Shown here piece by piece: positions 1-5,929 of a stretch of DNA of 10,350 bases. How positions within the stretch are numbered: position 1 is the first letter of the stretch; each line of letters opens with the position of its first letter. Under the pieces are notes generated by a model, which was not told the DNA's origin, did not search any database, and saw only the letters and a list, made by a program, of their open reading frames with translations. Made by a program: the position numbers and the translations under genes. The stretch comes from Promethearchaeota archaeon (GTDB taxonomy: Archaea; Asgardarchaeota; Lokiarchaeia; Sigyniarchaeales; SOKP01): positions 1-10,350 of the forward strand of contig JAUWZR010000072.1 in assembly GCA_030615235.1 (NCBI GenBank), in the 5' to 3' direction.

Positions 1-209
1 TGTTTTAAGTATAAACATCATATACTTCTTCTTTTTTAATTCGAAGTTTAAATAATCCCAATGAGAAATAGATTGCATTGTTGAGGATTCAAATTTCTGA
101 AAAAAGTTTTTAGAAATCTTAATCAACAAATAGATTGATAAAAGATGGCTGGTCATTACCGTATACCATAAAAAGATTTTCTAGAAGAGCATCATATAAT
201 TTCTTTTCT
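1..209. other. Intergenic edge, no gene seen
   Basis: I translated this stretch on both strands and found only short open frames broken by stops. It is very AT-rich. A 10-base direct repeat (AAATAGATTG) occurs near 66-75 and 128-137, which is within chance for this composition. It is the 3' flank of the minus-strand pantoate kinase gene and may contain its transcription end. Nothing else can be supported. Confidence 0.5.
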
Positions 210-1175
210 TTATTCTTTAAAATTGATTGTTTTTTGATCGTTTATTGTTAATGTAAATGTTTTTATATCTGGTTTATATGTGTTATAGATTTCAAATACT
301 TCCTTTTCTTTTCCTTTTTTACAAAATACATAAACAGAGCGATCTAATTGATTCATGCTTGCTCCTATTATATCCAATTTCCATAAATCGTTTAATAGGT
401 CGCTTACTTTCTCTAAGTTTAAAACATTCATGATTTGTGTATCTTCTACAAATTGGAATGAAACTTTAACAAAATTCCTATAATTAAGTTCTGACAATAA
501 TTCTCTCAACGCAAGTTTTCCAGCTTGCTTAATGTTTGAACTTAAATTTGTATCTGATAATATCGATTTTGTTTGTATTGGTCCAAAAGAGCCACAAATT
601 ACGTAGAGATTGTTTGGACTTTTTAAACGCTCGTGGTTACAAGGATAACCTGGTTCTTTTAAAACACACAAACCTCTTCCTAATTGACCACAAACAGTAC
701 CTAATCCCGTTTTATTAACAACTTCAGCAATGTGAGCTATTCTTCCGCTTTCTAAATTAGTCAAGTTTAGGTTCAATAGTTCATTCAATCCAAAGATCGT
801 TCCTAATGCTCCTGAACCACTTGCCCCGTAACCACAGCCAACGGGTAAATCAAAAAAGTGTTCTATTTTTACGTTAATGGGGTAATCAATCAGTTTTCTA
901 ATATAATTGAAGATGAAATATGTTGTTTCCGCTTTATTATCTAATTTTTCTTCATTAATATAAATCGAGCACTGACTTTCCTCTTCTTTTTCGAGCTTTT
1001 TAGAAGATATAACCGTTTCCCCTACCCCACTTACATTAAAACCGGCTCCTCGAGAGCCAATTTTTTCAGGATTTTTAATTGGAATCCCATTTTCTTTATC
1101 TACAATTTCAAAAAAACCCGAAATGCGGTGGGGAACTTCAACAATAATTTTATTAGTATTACTTACCATACCCAT
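210..1175 (-). CDS. Pantoate kinase (GHMP kinase family)
   Basis: This is likely the archaeal pantoate kinase, which phosphorylates pantoate with ATP to 4-phosphopantoate. In most archaea that step replaces the bacterial order of CoA synthesis and precedes phosphopantothenate synthetase. The 321-aa protein has the GHMP N-terminal strand region (residues 10-25), a GSRGAGF..S.G segment at 40-54 typical of the pantoate kinase subgroup, and the Gly/Ser-rich ATP loop PVGCGYGASGSGALG at 111-125. The length is close to the family's usual 280-320 residues. Two ATGs lie two codons apart (1175 and 1169) with no clear Shine-Dalgarno, so a near-leaderless mRNA is likely. The gene diverges from UMP kinase across 66 bp. 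The usual partner, phosphopantothenate synthetase, is not in the window. Another GHMP kinase is possible, but the N-terminal motif favours pantoate kinase. Confidence 0.85.
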   Translation of the reverse strand: MGMVSNTNKIIVEVPHRISGFFEIVDKENGIPIKNPEKIGSRGAGFNVSGVGETVISSKKLEKEEESQCSIYINEEKLDNKAETTYFIFNYIRKLIDYPINVKIEHFFDLPVGCGYGASGSGALGTIFGLNELLNLNLTNLESGRIAHIAEVVNKTGLGTVCGQLGRGLCVLKEPGYPCNHERLKSPNNLYVICGSFGPIQTKSILSDTNLSSNIKQAGKLALRELLSELNYRNFVKVSFQFVEDTQIMNVLNLEKVSDLLNDLWKLDIIGASMNQLDRSVYVFCKKGKEKEVFEIYNTYKPDIKTFTLTINDQKTINFKE

Positions 1176-1198
1176 TAAATATTTACTTGACCCAATTT

Positions 1199-1211
1199 AA
1201 TTATATATTAA
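1199..1211. promoter_or_regulatory. Shared divergent TATA-like region
   Basis: The stretch AATTATATATTAA lies between the two divergent start codons. Read on the minus strand, its centre is about 30 bases upstream of the pantoate kinase ATG at 1175, which suits a leaderless transcript. Read on the plus strand, it is about 36 bases upstream of the UMP kinase ATG at 1242. The core is nearly palindromic, so one element could serve both genes. This rests on position and composition only, in a region that is AT-rich throughout. Confidence 0.4.
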
Positions 1212-1241
1212 TTAAAAAATAAAAGTCAATTATAGTTTATT

Positions 1242-1949
1242 ATGACAAAGAATATTGTGATAAAGTTTGGGGGCTCTCTTCTATTTTCTGAAGGGGGAAC
1301 TATAAATTATAAAAAAATTACCGAATTTTGCGATTTAATAAAAAACGATAAAAATTACGATTCAATTGTTATTGTATGTGGCGGAGGAAAGATAGCTAGA
1401 CAATATATTAAAGCAATAAGAGAATTTACTGAGAATGAAATATTATGTGATATGATAGGAATTGATATATCGCGAATAAACTCCCGATTAATAGTAGCTA
1501 ACATGAAAGAGTTTGCTTATCCTCAGGTTCCAGAATCATTTGAAGAATTATCGAAAGCGATTATTACTAGTAAAATTGTAGTTATGGGAGGATTACAACC
1601 GGGGCAATCAACGACTTCTGTAGCTATTCAAGTAGCAGAATTTCTAAAAGCAGCGCGGTTAATAATCCTCACTGATGTTGATGGCATTTACGATAAAGAT
1701 CCAAAAGTATTTGATGACGCAAAATTATTGAGAGAACTTAATTACGATTCCCTTCAAAAAATTATTTTAGAAATGTCCGAAGATACTCAAGCTGCGGCTG
1801 GAGAATATAGGATTTTTGACGCAGTTTCTTTGCAGATATTAAAAAGAAGTAATGTGGTAGTATCGATAATTTCGGGCTCGAATCTAGATCAGTTTAAAAA
1901 ATTATGGAATAACGAAAAAGTGAATGTAGGCACAACAATCACGAAATAA
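1242..1949 (+). CDS. pyrH: UMP kinase, archaeal type
   Basis: This amino-acid-kinase-fold enzyme phosphorylates UMP to UDP with ATP, feeding UTP and CTP synthesis. The 235-aa protein has the N-terminal phosphate loop KFGGSLL (8-14), a second glycine loop VCGGGK (45-50) followed by IARQY, a central VMGGLQPGQSTTSVA segment that in this family contacts the nucleotides, and LTDVDGIYDKDP, the usual ATP-side motif. The order and spacing match the archaeal PyrH subgroup (about 225 residues) better than bacterial PyrH, aspartokinase or isopentenyl phosphate kinase. The ATG at 1242 puts the phosphate loop eight residues in, as expected. A seven-T run directly after the stop codon could end transcription. 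The neighbour, pantoate kinase, is transcribed away from it. Confidence 0.88.
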   Translation: MTKNIVIKFGGSLLFSEGGTINYKKITEFCDLIKNDKNYDSIVIVCGGGKIARQYIKAIREFTENEILCDMIGIDISRINSRLIVANMKEFAYPQVPESFEELSKAIITSKIVVMGGLQPGQSTTSVAIQVAEFLKAARLIILTDVDGIYDKDPKVFDDAKLLRELNYDSLQKIILEMSEDTQAAAGEYRIFDAVSLQILKRSNVVVSIISGSNLDQFKKLWNNEKVNVGTTITK

Positions 1950-1950
1950 C

Positions 1951-1957
1951 TTTTTTT
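1951..1957 (+). terminator. Poly-T terminator candidate
   Basis: Seven consecutive T residues begin two bases after the UMP kinase stop codon. Archaeal RNA polymerase can terminate at T-runs without a hairpin. T-runs are common in this AT-rich DNA, so support is positional only. Confidence 0.35.
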
Positions 1958-2030
1958 ATAATAAAATATTAAAATTTAGCACATTTTTCTAACATAGTAA
2001 TTAAAAACTTAACATGTAAGTAAAAAGAGA

Positions 2031-2261
2031 ATGTCTCAATCTACTTGGAAAGATCAGATTAAAAAAAAATGGGGACCTCATAGCCATTGTCCTATTTGCG
2101 GAAAAGCAATGCCAACAGATAAGCAATTTTGTAGCCAAAATTGTCGAGATAATTACCATGGCAGTCAAAAAAAGAAGAAAAAAAAAAGCAGAATTCAAAT
2201 GATATTCATGTTTGGTATGATGGCGGTTGTTTTCGTATTCATGTTTCTTTTCACAGGGTAA
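2031..2261 (+). CDS. Zinc-ribbon membrane protein (DUF2116-like)
   Basis: This 76-aa protein has one zinc ribbon, with Cys20, Cys23, Cys34 and Cys38 in the pattern CPICG-x10-CSxxC. A Lys-rich stretch follows (47-53), then one C-terminal transmembrane helix (about 56-75) that ends the protein. The layout matches the archaeal DUF2116/COG4068 family of short zinc-ribbon proteins with a terminal membrane anchor, whose function is unknown. The basic stretch before the helix suggests that the ribbon faces the cytoplasm. The ATG at 2031 follows AAGAGA, a weak Shine-Dalgarno at best. The gene sits alone between UMP kinase (81-bp gap) and tRNA-Leu (74-bp gap). The Lys codons form long A-runs, a place where sequencing errors could arise, but the frame is intact. 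Confidence 0.75.
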   Translation: MSQSTWKDQIKKKWGPHSHCPICGKAMPTDKQFCSQNCRDNYHGSQKKKKKKSRIQMIFMFGMMAVVFVFMFLFTG

Positions 2262-2335
2262 AAATCAAGAAAAATTGTGCATCCCTTTTCTATTTAACAA
2301 TAACTCGATAATTCGATAAATAGCGCCTTAGGATT

Positions 2336-2454
2336 GCAGGGATAGCCAAGCGGTCAACGGCGGTGGACACAATCGAGAACACATAATATGTTCTTGAGCC
2401 ACACTCAAGATCCATTGACATAGGTCTACAGGGGTTCAAATCCCCTTCCCTGCA
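2336..2454 (+). tRNA. tRNA-Leu (anticodon CAA), intron-containing
   Basis: The acceptor stem pairs 2336-2342 (GCAGGGA) with 2447-2453 (TCCCTGC), all seven pairs Watson-Crick, and the discriminator at 2454 is A, as in leucine tRNAs. The D stem is GCC (2345-2347) with GGC (2359-2361). The anticodon stem is GTGGA (2363-2367) with TCCAT (2411-2415). The long type II variable arm (2416-2429) has a GAC/GTC stem. The T stem is AGGGG/CCCCT around TTCAAAT (2430-2446). The only anticodon loop with U33 and a purine at 37 is CTCAAGA, giving CAA, once an intron is removed (see 2369-2404). CCA is not encoded. An AT-rich stretch near 2290-2299 is a possible box A. Confidence 0.93.
2369..2404 (+). other. tRNA-Leu intron at non-canonical position 32/33
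   Basis: Removing these 36 bases leaves a seven-base loop C-TCAAGA with U33, anticodon CAA and G37. The canonical 37/38 site would leave A33 and U37, which is unlikely. GTGG (2363-2366) can pair with CCAC (2399-2402) as the four-pair central helix of a bulge-helix-bulge. That leaves three-base bulges ACA (2367-2369) and ACT (2403-2405), and the inferred cuts fall after the second base of each. Inside the intron, 2373-2381 pairs with 2389-2397 (nine pairs, one G-U). The outer helix is weak, so this is a relaxed motif. A cut at 31/32 (2368-2403) gives the same mature sequence. Confidence 0.72.
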
Positions 2455-2524
2455 TCTTTATTATTAATAGTAAGAATAGAAACTCGTAAGATTATTTCTA
2501 AAATATTCATTACTTCATTTATTT

Positions 2525-2878
2525 CTAAGAAATTTCAATTAATGCTTCCTTCAGTAATTCCATTAAAGGTTTGGTAACCTCTTGATCTTCTTTGATGTGT
2601 TTTAAAAAAAATAGAAGCAATACGGGCTCTTTAAGGTCGGAAGACATCTTTTCGACGATAATCTTACTTAAAATTTTACTTTGAACTCCAAATATTTGGT
2701 GAGAAGCAGAAGAAGTTTTCATATTCTCAATTATAGAAGGGATTCCTAATGTTACAGTTCCGATACCCATACCTTCTTCATCGGAAATAAGTACGAGATA
2801 ACTTTTTACTAATTTAAAAATAGAAACATATAAAAAAATACTTTCAAATTTTTTCCGTTTTTCAATAAGTGGTTTCAT
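2525..2878 (-). CDS. Small protein, possible PAC3/PAC4 (Pba3/4)-like
   Basis: I do not recognise this 117-aa protein with confidence. It has no Cys motif, signal peptide or clear membrane segment. Its predicted order is strand-rich (about 12-45), a helix (about 65-80), a hydrophobic strand PVLLLFFLK (86-94) and a C-terminal helix. Length and order resemble human PSMG3 and PSMG4, small chaperones that help assemble the 20S proteasome alpha ring. From memory the pattern KLVKSYLVLIS compares with RLTDSLFLWVG of PSMG4, and the later strand and helix also line up. This is a weak manual comparison. A good Shine-Dalgarno (AAGGTGA) precedes the ATG by nine bases. The gene starts 35 bp after the aldolase stop, so the two are probably cotranscribed. 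A longin/roadblock-like fold is another possibility. Confidence 0.45.
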   Translation of the reverse strand: MKPLIEKRKKFESIFLYVSIFKLVKSYLVLISDEEGMGIGTVTLGIPSIIENMKTSSASHQIFGVQSKILSKIIVEKMSSDLKEPVLLLFFLKHIKEDQEVTKPLMELLKEALIEIS

Positions 2879-2887
2879 TTTAAGATG

Positions 2888-2894
2888 TCACCTT
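2888..2894 (-). promoter_or_regulatory. Shine-Dalgarno of the 117-aa gene
   Basis: AAGGTGA on the minus strand ends nine bases before the ATG at 2876-2878. It matches the archaeal 16S anti-Shine-Dalgarno well. It lies in the 35-bp gap after the aldolase stop, as expected for an internal gene of an operon. Confidence 0.7.
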
Positions 2895-2913
2895 AAATGT
2901 AAAATAAATTGTT

Positions 2914-3717
2914 TTAAATCCCAATTTCTTTAATGGCTTCACTTACTTCGTAATTCTTATGAACAACTAAATATAGTGCTTTTACAACTTTTGTAGGATC
3001 TTCTGCTTGAAACACATTTCTTCCGTACGCTACGCCTGCGCCGCCAACTTCTATAGATTGTTTAGTTACTTCTAAAAGTTCTCTCATACTTGCCTTTACA
3101 CCTCCGGCGATAATAACAGGAGCCATACATCCTGCTACAACTTCTTTAAAAGAATCAGGATCTCCTGTCCAATTTGTTTTTACTATATCTGCTCCGAGTT
3201 CCGCAGCAACTCTTGCGGCGATTTTAACAACTTGAACGTCGTGCTCGTTATCAATATTTTCTCCACGAGGATACATCATTGCCAAAAGTGGCATCCCAAA
3301 TTCTCTGCACTCGCGTGAAACATTTCCCAAGATTTCTAGCATTTCTGGATCAGTTTTTGTTCCGATGTTAATGTGTAAAGATACGCCATCAGCACCCAAC
3401 TTTACAGCTTCCAATACATTATTTACTAGGACTTTGTAATTTGATTCTGGGCTTAATGATGTGGATCCTGATAAGTGTAGTATCAATCCGATATCTGGAC
3501 CATATCCCCTATGGCCATAAAGTGGAATCCCAATATGTCCTAAAACCGCATTAGCGCCACCTAAGGCAATTTTGTTAATCATGTCTTCTAAATTTCTTTC
3601 TATTCCTTTAATTGGGCCTAAAGTTAATCCATGATCCATTGGAACTATAATTGTTCTTTTTGTATCTCTATTAAATATTCGTTCTAGCCTAATACTTTTA
3701 CCTATGTAACCAGAAAT
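2914..3717 (-). CDS. Archaeal class I aldolase (FbaB / ADH synthase family)
   Basis: This Schiff-base TIM-barrel aldolase belongs to the archaeal DhnA/FbaB group. Members act either as fructose-1,6-bisphosphate aldolase or as ADH synthase (2-amino-3,7-dideoxy-D-threo-hept-6-ulosonate synthase), the first step of the archaeal aromatic pathway through dehydroquinate. With the start proposed here it has 267 aa. PMDHG is at 26-30, HRGYG.D.GLI..LSG follows the first third, MMYPRG carries the likely catalytic Tyr149, and ADIVKT carries the Schiff-base Lys180. Overall it looks closer to Methanocaldococcus MJ0400 (ADH synthase). The first ATG (3639) falls inside the conserved PMDHG motif. Upstream codons encode GKSIRLERIFNR, the usual N-terminus, but contain no ATG, GTG or TTG before a stop. 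ATT at 3715-3717 lies seven bases after GGTGA and is taken as the start. Confidence 0.85.
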   Translation of the reverse strand: MSGYIGKSIRLERIFNRDTKRTIIVPMDHGLTLGPIKGIERNLEDMINKIALGGANAVLGHIGIPLYGHRGYGPDIGLILHLSGSTSLSPESNYKVLVNNVLEAVKLGADGVSLHINIGTKTDPEMLEILGNVSRECREFGMPLLAMMYPRGENIDNEHDVQVVKIAARVAAELGADIVKTNWTGDPDSFKEVVAGCMAPVIIAGGVKASMRELLEVTKQSIEVGGAGVAYGRNVFQAEDPTKVVKALYLVVHKNYEVSEAIKEIGI

Positions 3718-3724
3718 AGTAAAT

Positions 3725-3731
3725 TCACCTA
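3725..3731 (-). promoter_or_regulatory. Shine-Dalgarno that supports an ATT start
   Basis: TAGGTGA on the minus strand ends seven bases before ATT at 3715-3717 in the aldolase frame. No standard start codon lies between the upstream in-frame stop and the conserved N-terminal residues, so this site is the main evidence for initiation at ATT. Confidence 0.6.
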
Positions 3732-3830
3732 TAAATCAATGATTTTATAATTAAATTTAACTTTAGAATATATATTATAATTGTTAGTATTTTTTTAATT
3801 CTTTTAAATCAAATTCGTTATTAATATTGA

Positions 3831-4055
3831 ATGTTAGAATCTAAGGACGATTATTCGATTAGAGAAAATAATGGAAATATTAGCTGCTATTATTGTGGTA
3901 GTAAAATTGCTAATGCTAATCTTAAATATTGCTATAATTGTAATATAATATTAAATCCAAACGATTTAAAGTGGAGAAATAGTTTTATTTATTTTATCAG
4001 CTTACTATGCTTAATTCCTATCCTTTTAGCGATTCTTTCTAGTTGGTTGTCTTAA
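3831..4055 (+). CDS. Zinc-ribbon protein with C-terminal membrane anchor
   Basis: I do not recognise this 74-aa protein by family. It has two CxxC knuckles, Cys19/Cys22 (CYYCG) and Cys34/Cys37 (CYNC), spaced as in a zinc ribbon, and one hydrophobic helix at about 51-72 that ends the protein. The C-terminal anchor would leave the ribbon in the cytoplasm. The layout resembles the 76-aa protein at 2031-2261, but the Cys pattern and flanks differ, so they are not simple duplicates. ATG at 3831 has no Shine-Dalgarno, and the AT-rich upstream stretch (about 3765-3815) offers several TATA-like sites, so a leaderless or short-leader mRNA is plausible. It diverges from the aldolase gene. The regular zinc knuckles and anchor argue that it is real. 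Confidence 0.65.
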   Translation: MLESKDDYSIRENNGNISCYYCGSKIANANLKYCYNCNIILNPNDLKWRNSFIYFISLLCLIPILLAILSSWLS

Positions 4056-4154
4056 CCTTAATGGATTTTGTTAAAACATATTAGTTCATAGTTAAAGATT
4101 GTAATTCAACGATTTAATAAATAGGGTTAAAATTAGAAACCAAGATAGATATAA

Positions 4155-4661
4155 TTATTCAGGAGAAAAAACTACATCAGAAATCCGCTGCCTACGTATG
4201 TCAAAATCATGATCAAGATGAAGTGTAATACAATGTTGATCCTCCATATTTGAATTACTATGAACATAACTTATTGGAACAACTGGTAAGTCAGATTTAA
4301 TAACATAATTTTTTGGGATGCATACTGGAATTATTTCTCTACACCGTTCACAATTTACTAAAACAACTTTAATATTATCAGATTCTAACCTTTTCAATTT
4401 TTGCAAAAGATCAACAGATAATCCTGGAGAATTAATTGTTAGTTTATTCTTCTTTTTTGGCGATTCTGGAACTAATGGGATTCCTAATTCAACATCATCT
4501 ACAGTTGATGTAGCTAATTTTGATTTATCAATCTTTTTCTTTTTTTTAATAAAGGATTTTTTCTGGTCTTTATTTTTTTCTCTAGAAAATTTAGGATTTG
4601 ACTTAGGTGTCGTATCTTTGATTCTTGTCGGATTTTTATTGTCTTTCTTTGGATTTTCCAA
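4155..4661 (-). CDS. Lys-rich protein with unfamiliar Cys/His C-terminal domain
   Basis: I recognise no family. Of 168 residues, the first 75 or so are Lys-, Asn-, Ser- and Pro-rich and look disordered, with a Lys run at 39-43. From about 80 a compact domain follows: a helix (82-94), the strand VVLVNC, then CxxC (Cys104, Cys107), IPVCIPK, DLPVVPISYVH (124-134), and HCITLHLDHDFDIRRQ (143-158), ending in SDVVF. The CxxC with His134 and His143 could bind a metal, but this is not certain. The start is TTG at 4661, directly after an in-frame stop; no ATG is available before the folded domain and no Shine-Dalgarno is visible, so the N-terminus is uncertain. It lies 84 bp downstream of the roadblock-like gene on the same strand, which suggests a shared role. 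Confidence 0.7.
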   Translation of the reverse strand: MENPKKDNKNPTRIKDTTPKSNPKFSREKNKDQKKSFIKKKKKIDKSKLATSTVDDVELGIPLVPESPKKKNKLTINSPGLSVDLLQKLKRLESDNIKVVLVNCERCREIIPVCIPKNYVIKSDLPVVPISYVHSNSNMEDQHCITLHLDHDFDIRRQRISDVVFSPE

Positions 4662-4745
4662 TTATACCACTATATTTGATAATCAATTTCTATAATAATA
4701 TCGTTCGTAAATCTTTTATATCTTTGTACATAGGCTCGTGAGAAC

Positions 4746-5354
4746 CTAGACTCCAAAAATCTGCCTTAGCTCAGAATATATTTTTGAAAGCTCTGATATG
4801 ATAGATGTGTTGTTTTGCTGAAGATAATAATTGATATATCCCGAAAGACCCTCGTTGTCTTTAATCCATTCTAAAAACGACTGAACCTCTCCCTTCAGTT
4901 GAGGATCTATGTTGGCTCCAGCACTTGGTTGAACTCTTCCACCTACAGTGCCTAATTGGGAATTCGGATCGATATAACTTTGTTTTGAGCTTAATTCTGA
5001 AAGAGCTCTTGCTGTATCCATTGTAGCTCCCCTCGGATCCCCATCGGGCTCGAGATAAATAAGAATTTTATGTTCTTCGTCTTTCGCCCCAATAATGTGT
5101 CCTTCACCTCGAATTGAAGTAGCAACTAGTCTCTCTGACGTACACTGAAGAACTGAATATTTCACGCCTGAAAGTATTACGGATGGTGCGTTCATACTAT
5201 TCCAGCTTGAGATTACTTTACCGACTTCAGAACTAATATCCCAGTTGTCTGTTGTGTAAAGGATATTGTTACTTCCTTGAACTACAGCAGCAGCAATAAT
5301 ACTTGGATCTTTTTGTATTAAATTGTAAACAATGGTAGCTGGATCGGTTGGCAT
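4746..5354 (-). CDS. Roadblock/LC7-like protein with C-terminal helical extension
   Basis: The N-terminal 105 residues look like a roadblock/longin-type alpha-beta domain. A helix opens it, then the strand IIAAAVVQGSNNILYTT, a helix with SSEVGKVISSW, the strands SVILSGVKYSVLQCTSERLVATS, and GHIIGAKDEEHKILIYLEPDG. Such proteins dimerise and in eukaryotes and Myxococcus act on small GTPases as regulators or scaffolds. Asgard genomes are rich in both, but no GTPase lies in this window. A Gly/Ser/Pro-rich linker (about 120-150) leads to a helical tail (about 152-202) that could be a second interaction site. The frame opens at TTG 5366, but GGAG at 5361-5364 sits six bases before ATG 5354, so ATG is chosen (202 aa). 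Another longin-superfamily member is the main alternative. Confidence 0.62.
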   Translation of the reverse strand: MPTDPATIVYNLIQKDPSIIAAAVVQGSNNILYTTDNWDISSEVGKVISSWNSMNAPSVILSGVKYSVLQCTSERLVATSIRGEGHIIGAKDEEHKILIYLEPDGDPRGATMDTARALSELSSKQSYIDPNSQLGTVGGRVQPSAGANIDPQLKGEVQSFLEWIKDNEGLSGYINYYLQQNNTSIISELSKIYSELRQIFGV

Positions 5355-5360
5355 ATTTTT

Positions 5361-5364
5361 CTCC
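5361..5364 (-). promoter_or_regulatory. Shine-Dalgarno deciding the roadblock-like start
   Basis: GGAG on the minus strand lies six bases upstream of ATG 5352-5354. It overlaps the codons just after the alternative TTG at 5364-5366, so it cannot serve that TTG. This favours the ATG. Confidence 0.6.
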
Positions 5365-5458
5365 AATTTTTTCGATTAAAATATCCTATGCAGAATTAAT
5401 AATAATAATAGTATAAATATAATTATAAAATTTGTATTAAAAATTTGTGGTTAATGGT

Positions 5459-5929
5459 CTATTCATCTTTTGATGCCTTAATATTGATTCTTCCAAACTT
5501 TGGTTTATGTTGAACTGTACTACGGTTAGTGTATGAATTGTTCATAGAACTATTTATGTTTTGGAATGTCAGTTTATTACTTGAAAACATTTTATGTTCT
5601 AAGTCATTTTTCCTTTGTGCATTAAAGTGATCTTTTAAGGAACCTTCATCTCTAAACATTTTTCCACACACAGCACAATTATAATATGGTTCTCCTAATA
5701 GACCCTTAGGTGTTTTAACAACAATTGGAAATTTTTTTTCCCCCCTCAATAATCCACGATCTTTCCGACAATTATGCCTTATTAATTTTCCATACGGGGG
5801 ATATTGAAAAAACATTTTACTTCCATGAGTACATTCCCAGTATAAAACATCAGCACCGCACTTTTTACAAACTGTTTGAAAAGATCGAAGATAACAGTGT
5901 TTTCCGTGACTTTTATAAAAATGTCGCAT
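5459..5929 (-). CDS. Two-domain zinc-finger protein
   Basis: The protein has 156 aa. The N-terminal domain carries His8, His11, Cys12, Cys21, Cys24, Cys33, His35, His52 and Cys54. It contains VCKKCGADVLYWECTHGSK, then FFQYPPYGKLIRHNC, a layout resembling the small zinc module C-x2-CG-x3-V-x6-G-x3-FF...PP...H-x-C found in many bacterial and phage proteins. A C2H2-type finger follows (Cys85, Cys88, His101, His112), then a polar, Asn/Ser-rich tail. Nucleic-acid binding is the natural guess but is not shown. An upstream TTG (5986) would add 19 residues without visible motif or Shine-Dalgarno. ATG 5929 has an AT-rich box about 25-33 bases upstream, which suits leaderless transcription, so it is preferred. 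The roadblock-like gene follows after 104 bp. Confidence 0.7.
   Translation of the reverse strand: MRHFYKSHGKHCYLRSFQTVCKKCGADVLYWECTHGSKMFFQYPPYGKLIRHNCRKDRGLLRGEKKFPIVVKTPKGLLGEPYYNCAVCGKMFRDEGSLKDHFNAQRKNDLEHKMFSSNKLTFQNINSSMNNSYTNRSTVQHKPKFGRINIKASKDE

Noticed and set aside
66..137. A 10-base direct repeat (AAATAGATTG) near the left edge.
   Set aside because: Only two copies are seen, in very AT-rich DNA, with no mobile-element or attachment-site context.
135..209. The pantoate kinase frame stays open for 24 more codons after its TAA, which raised stop readthrough.
   Set aside because: An open run of this length is not rare by chance, the protein is already of full family length, and no readthrough context or conserved domain is visible.
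2369..2410. Splicing of the tRNA at the canonical 37/38 position.
   Set aside because: It would leave A at 33 and U at 37 and would not give a usable anticodon loop, whereas the 32/33 excision gives CTCAAGA with U33 and G37.
4318..4695. A 125-codon plus-strand frame opposite the Lys-rich gene.
   Set aside because: Its Phe-rich, low-complexity translation is the antisense image of Lys codons on the minus strand, which encodes a patterned domain.
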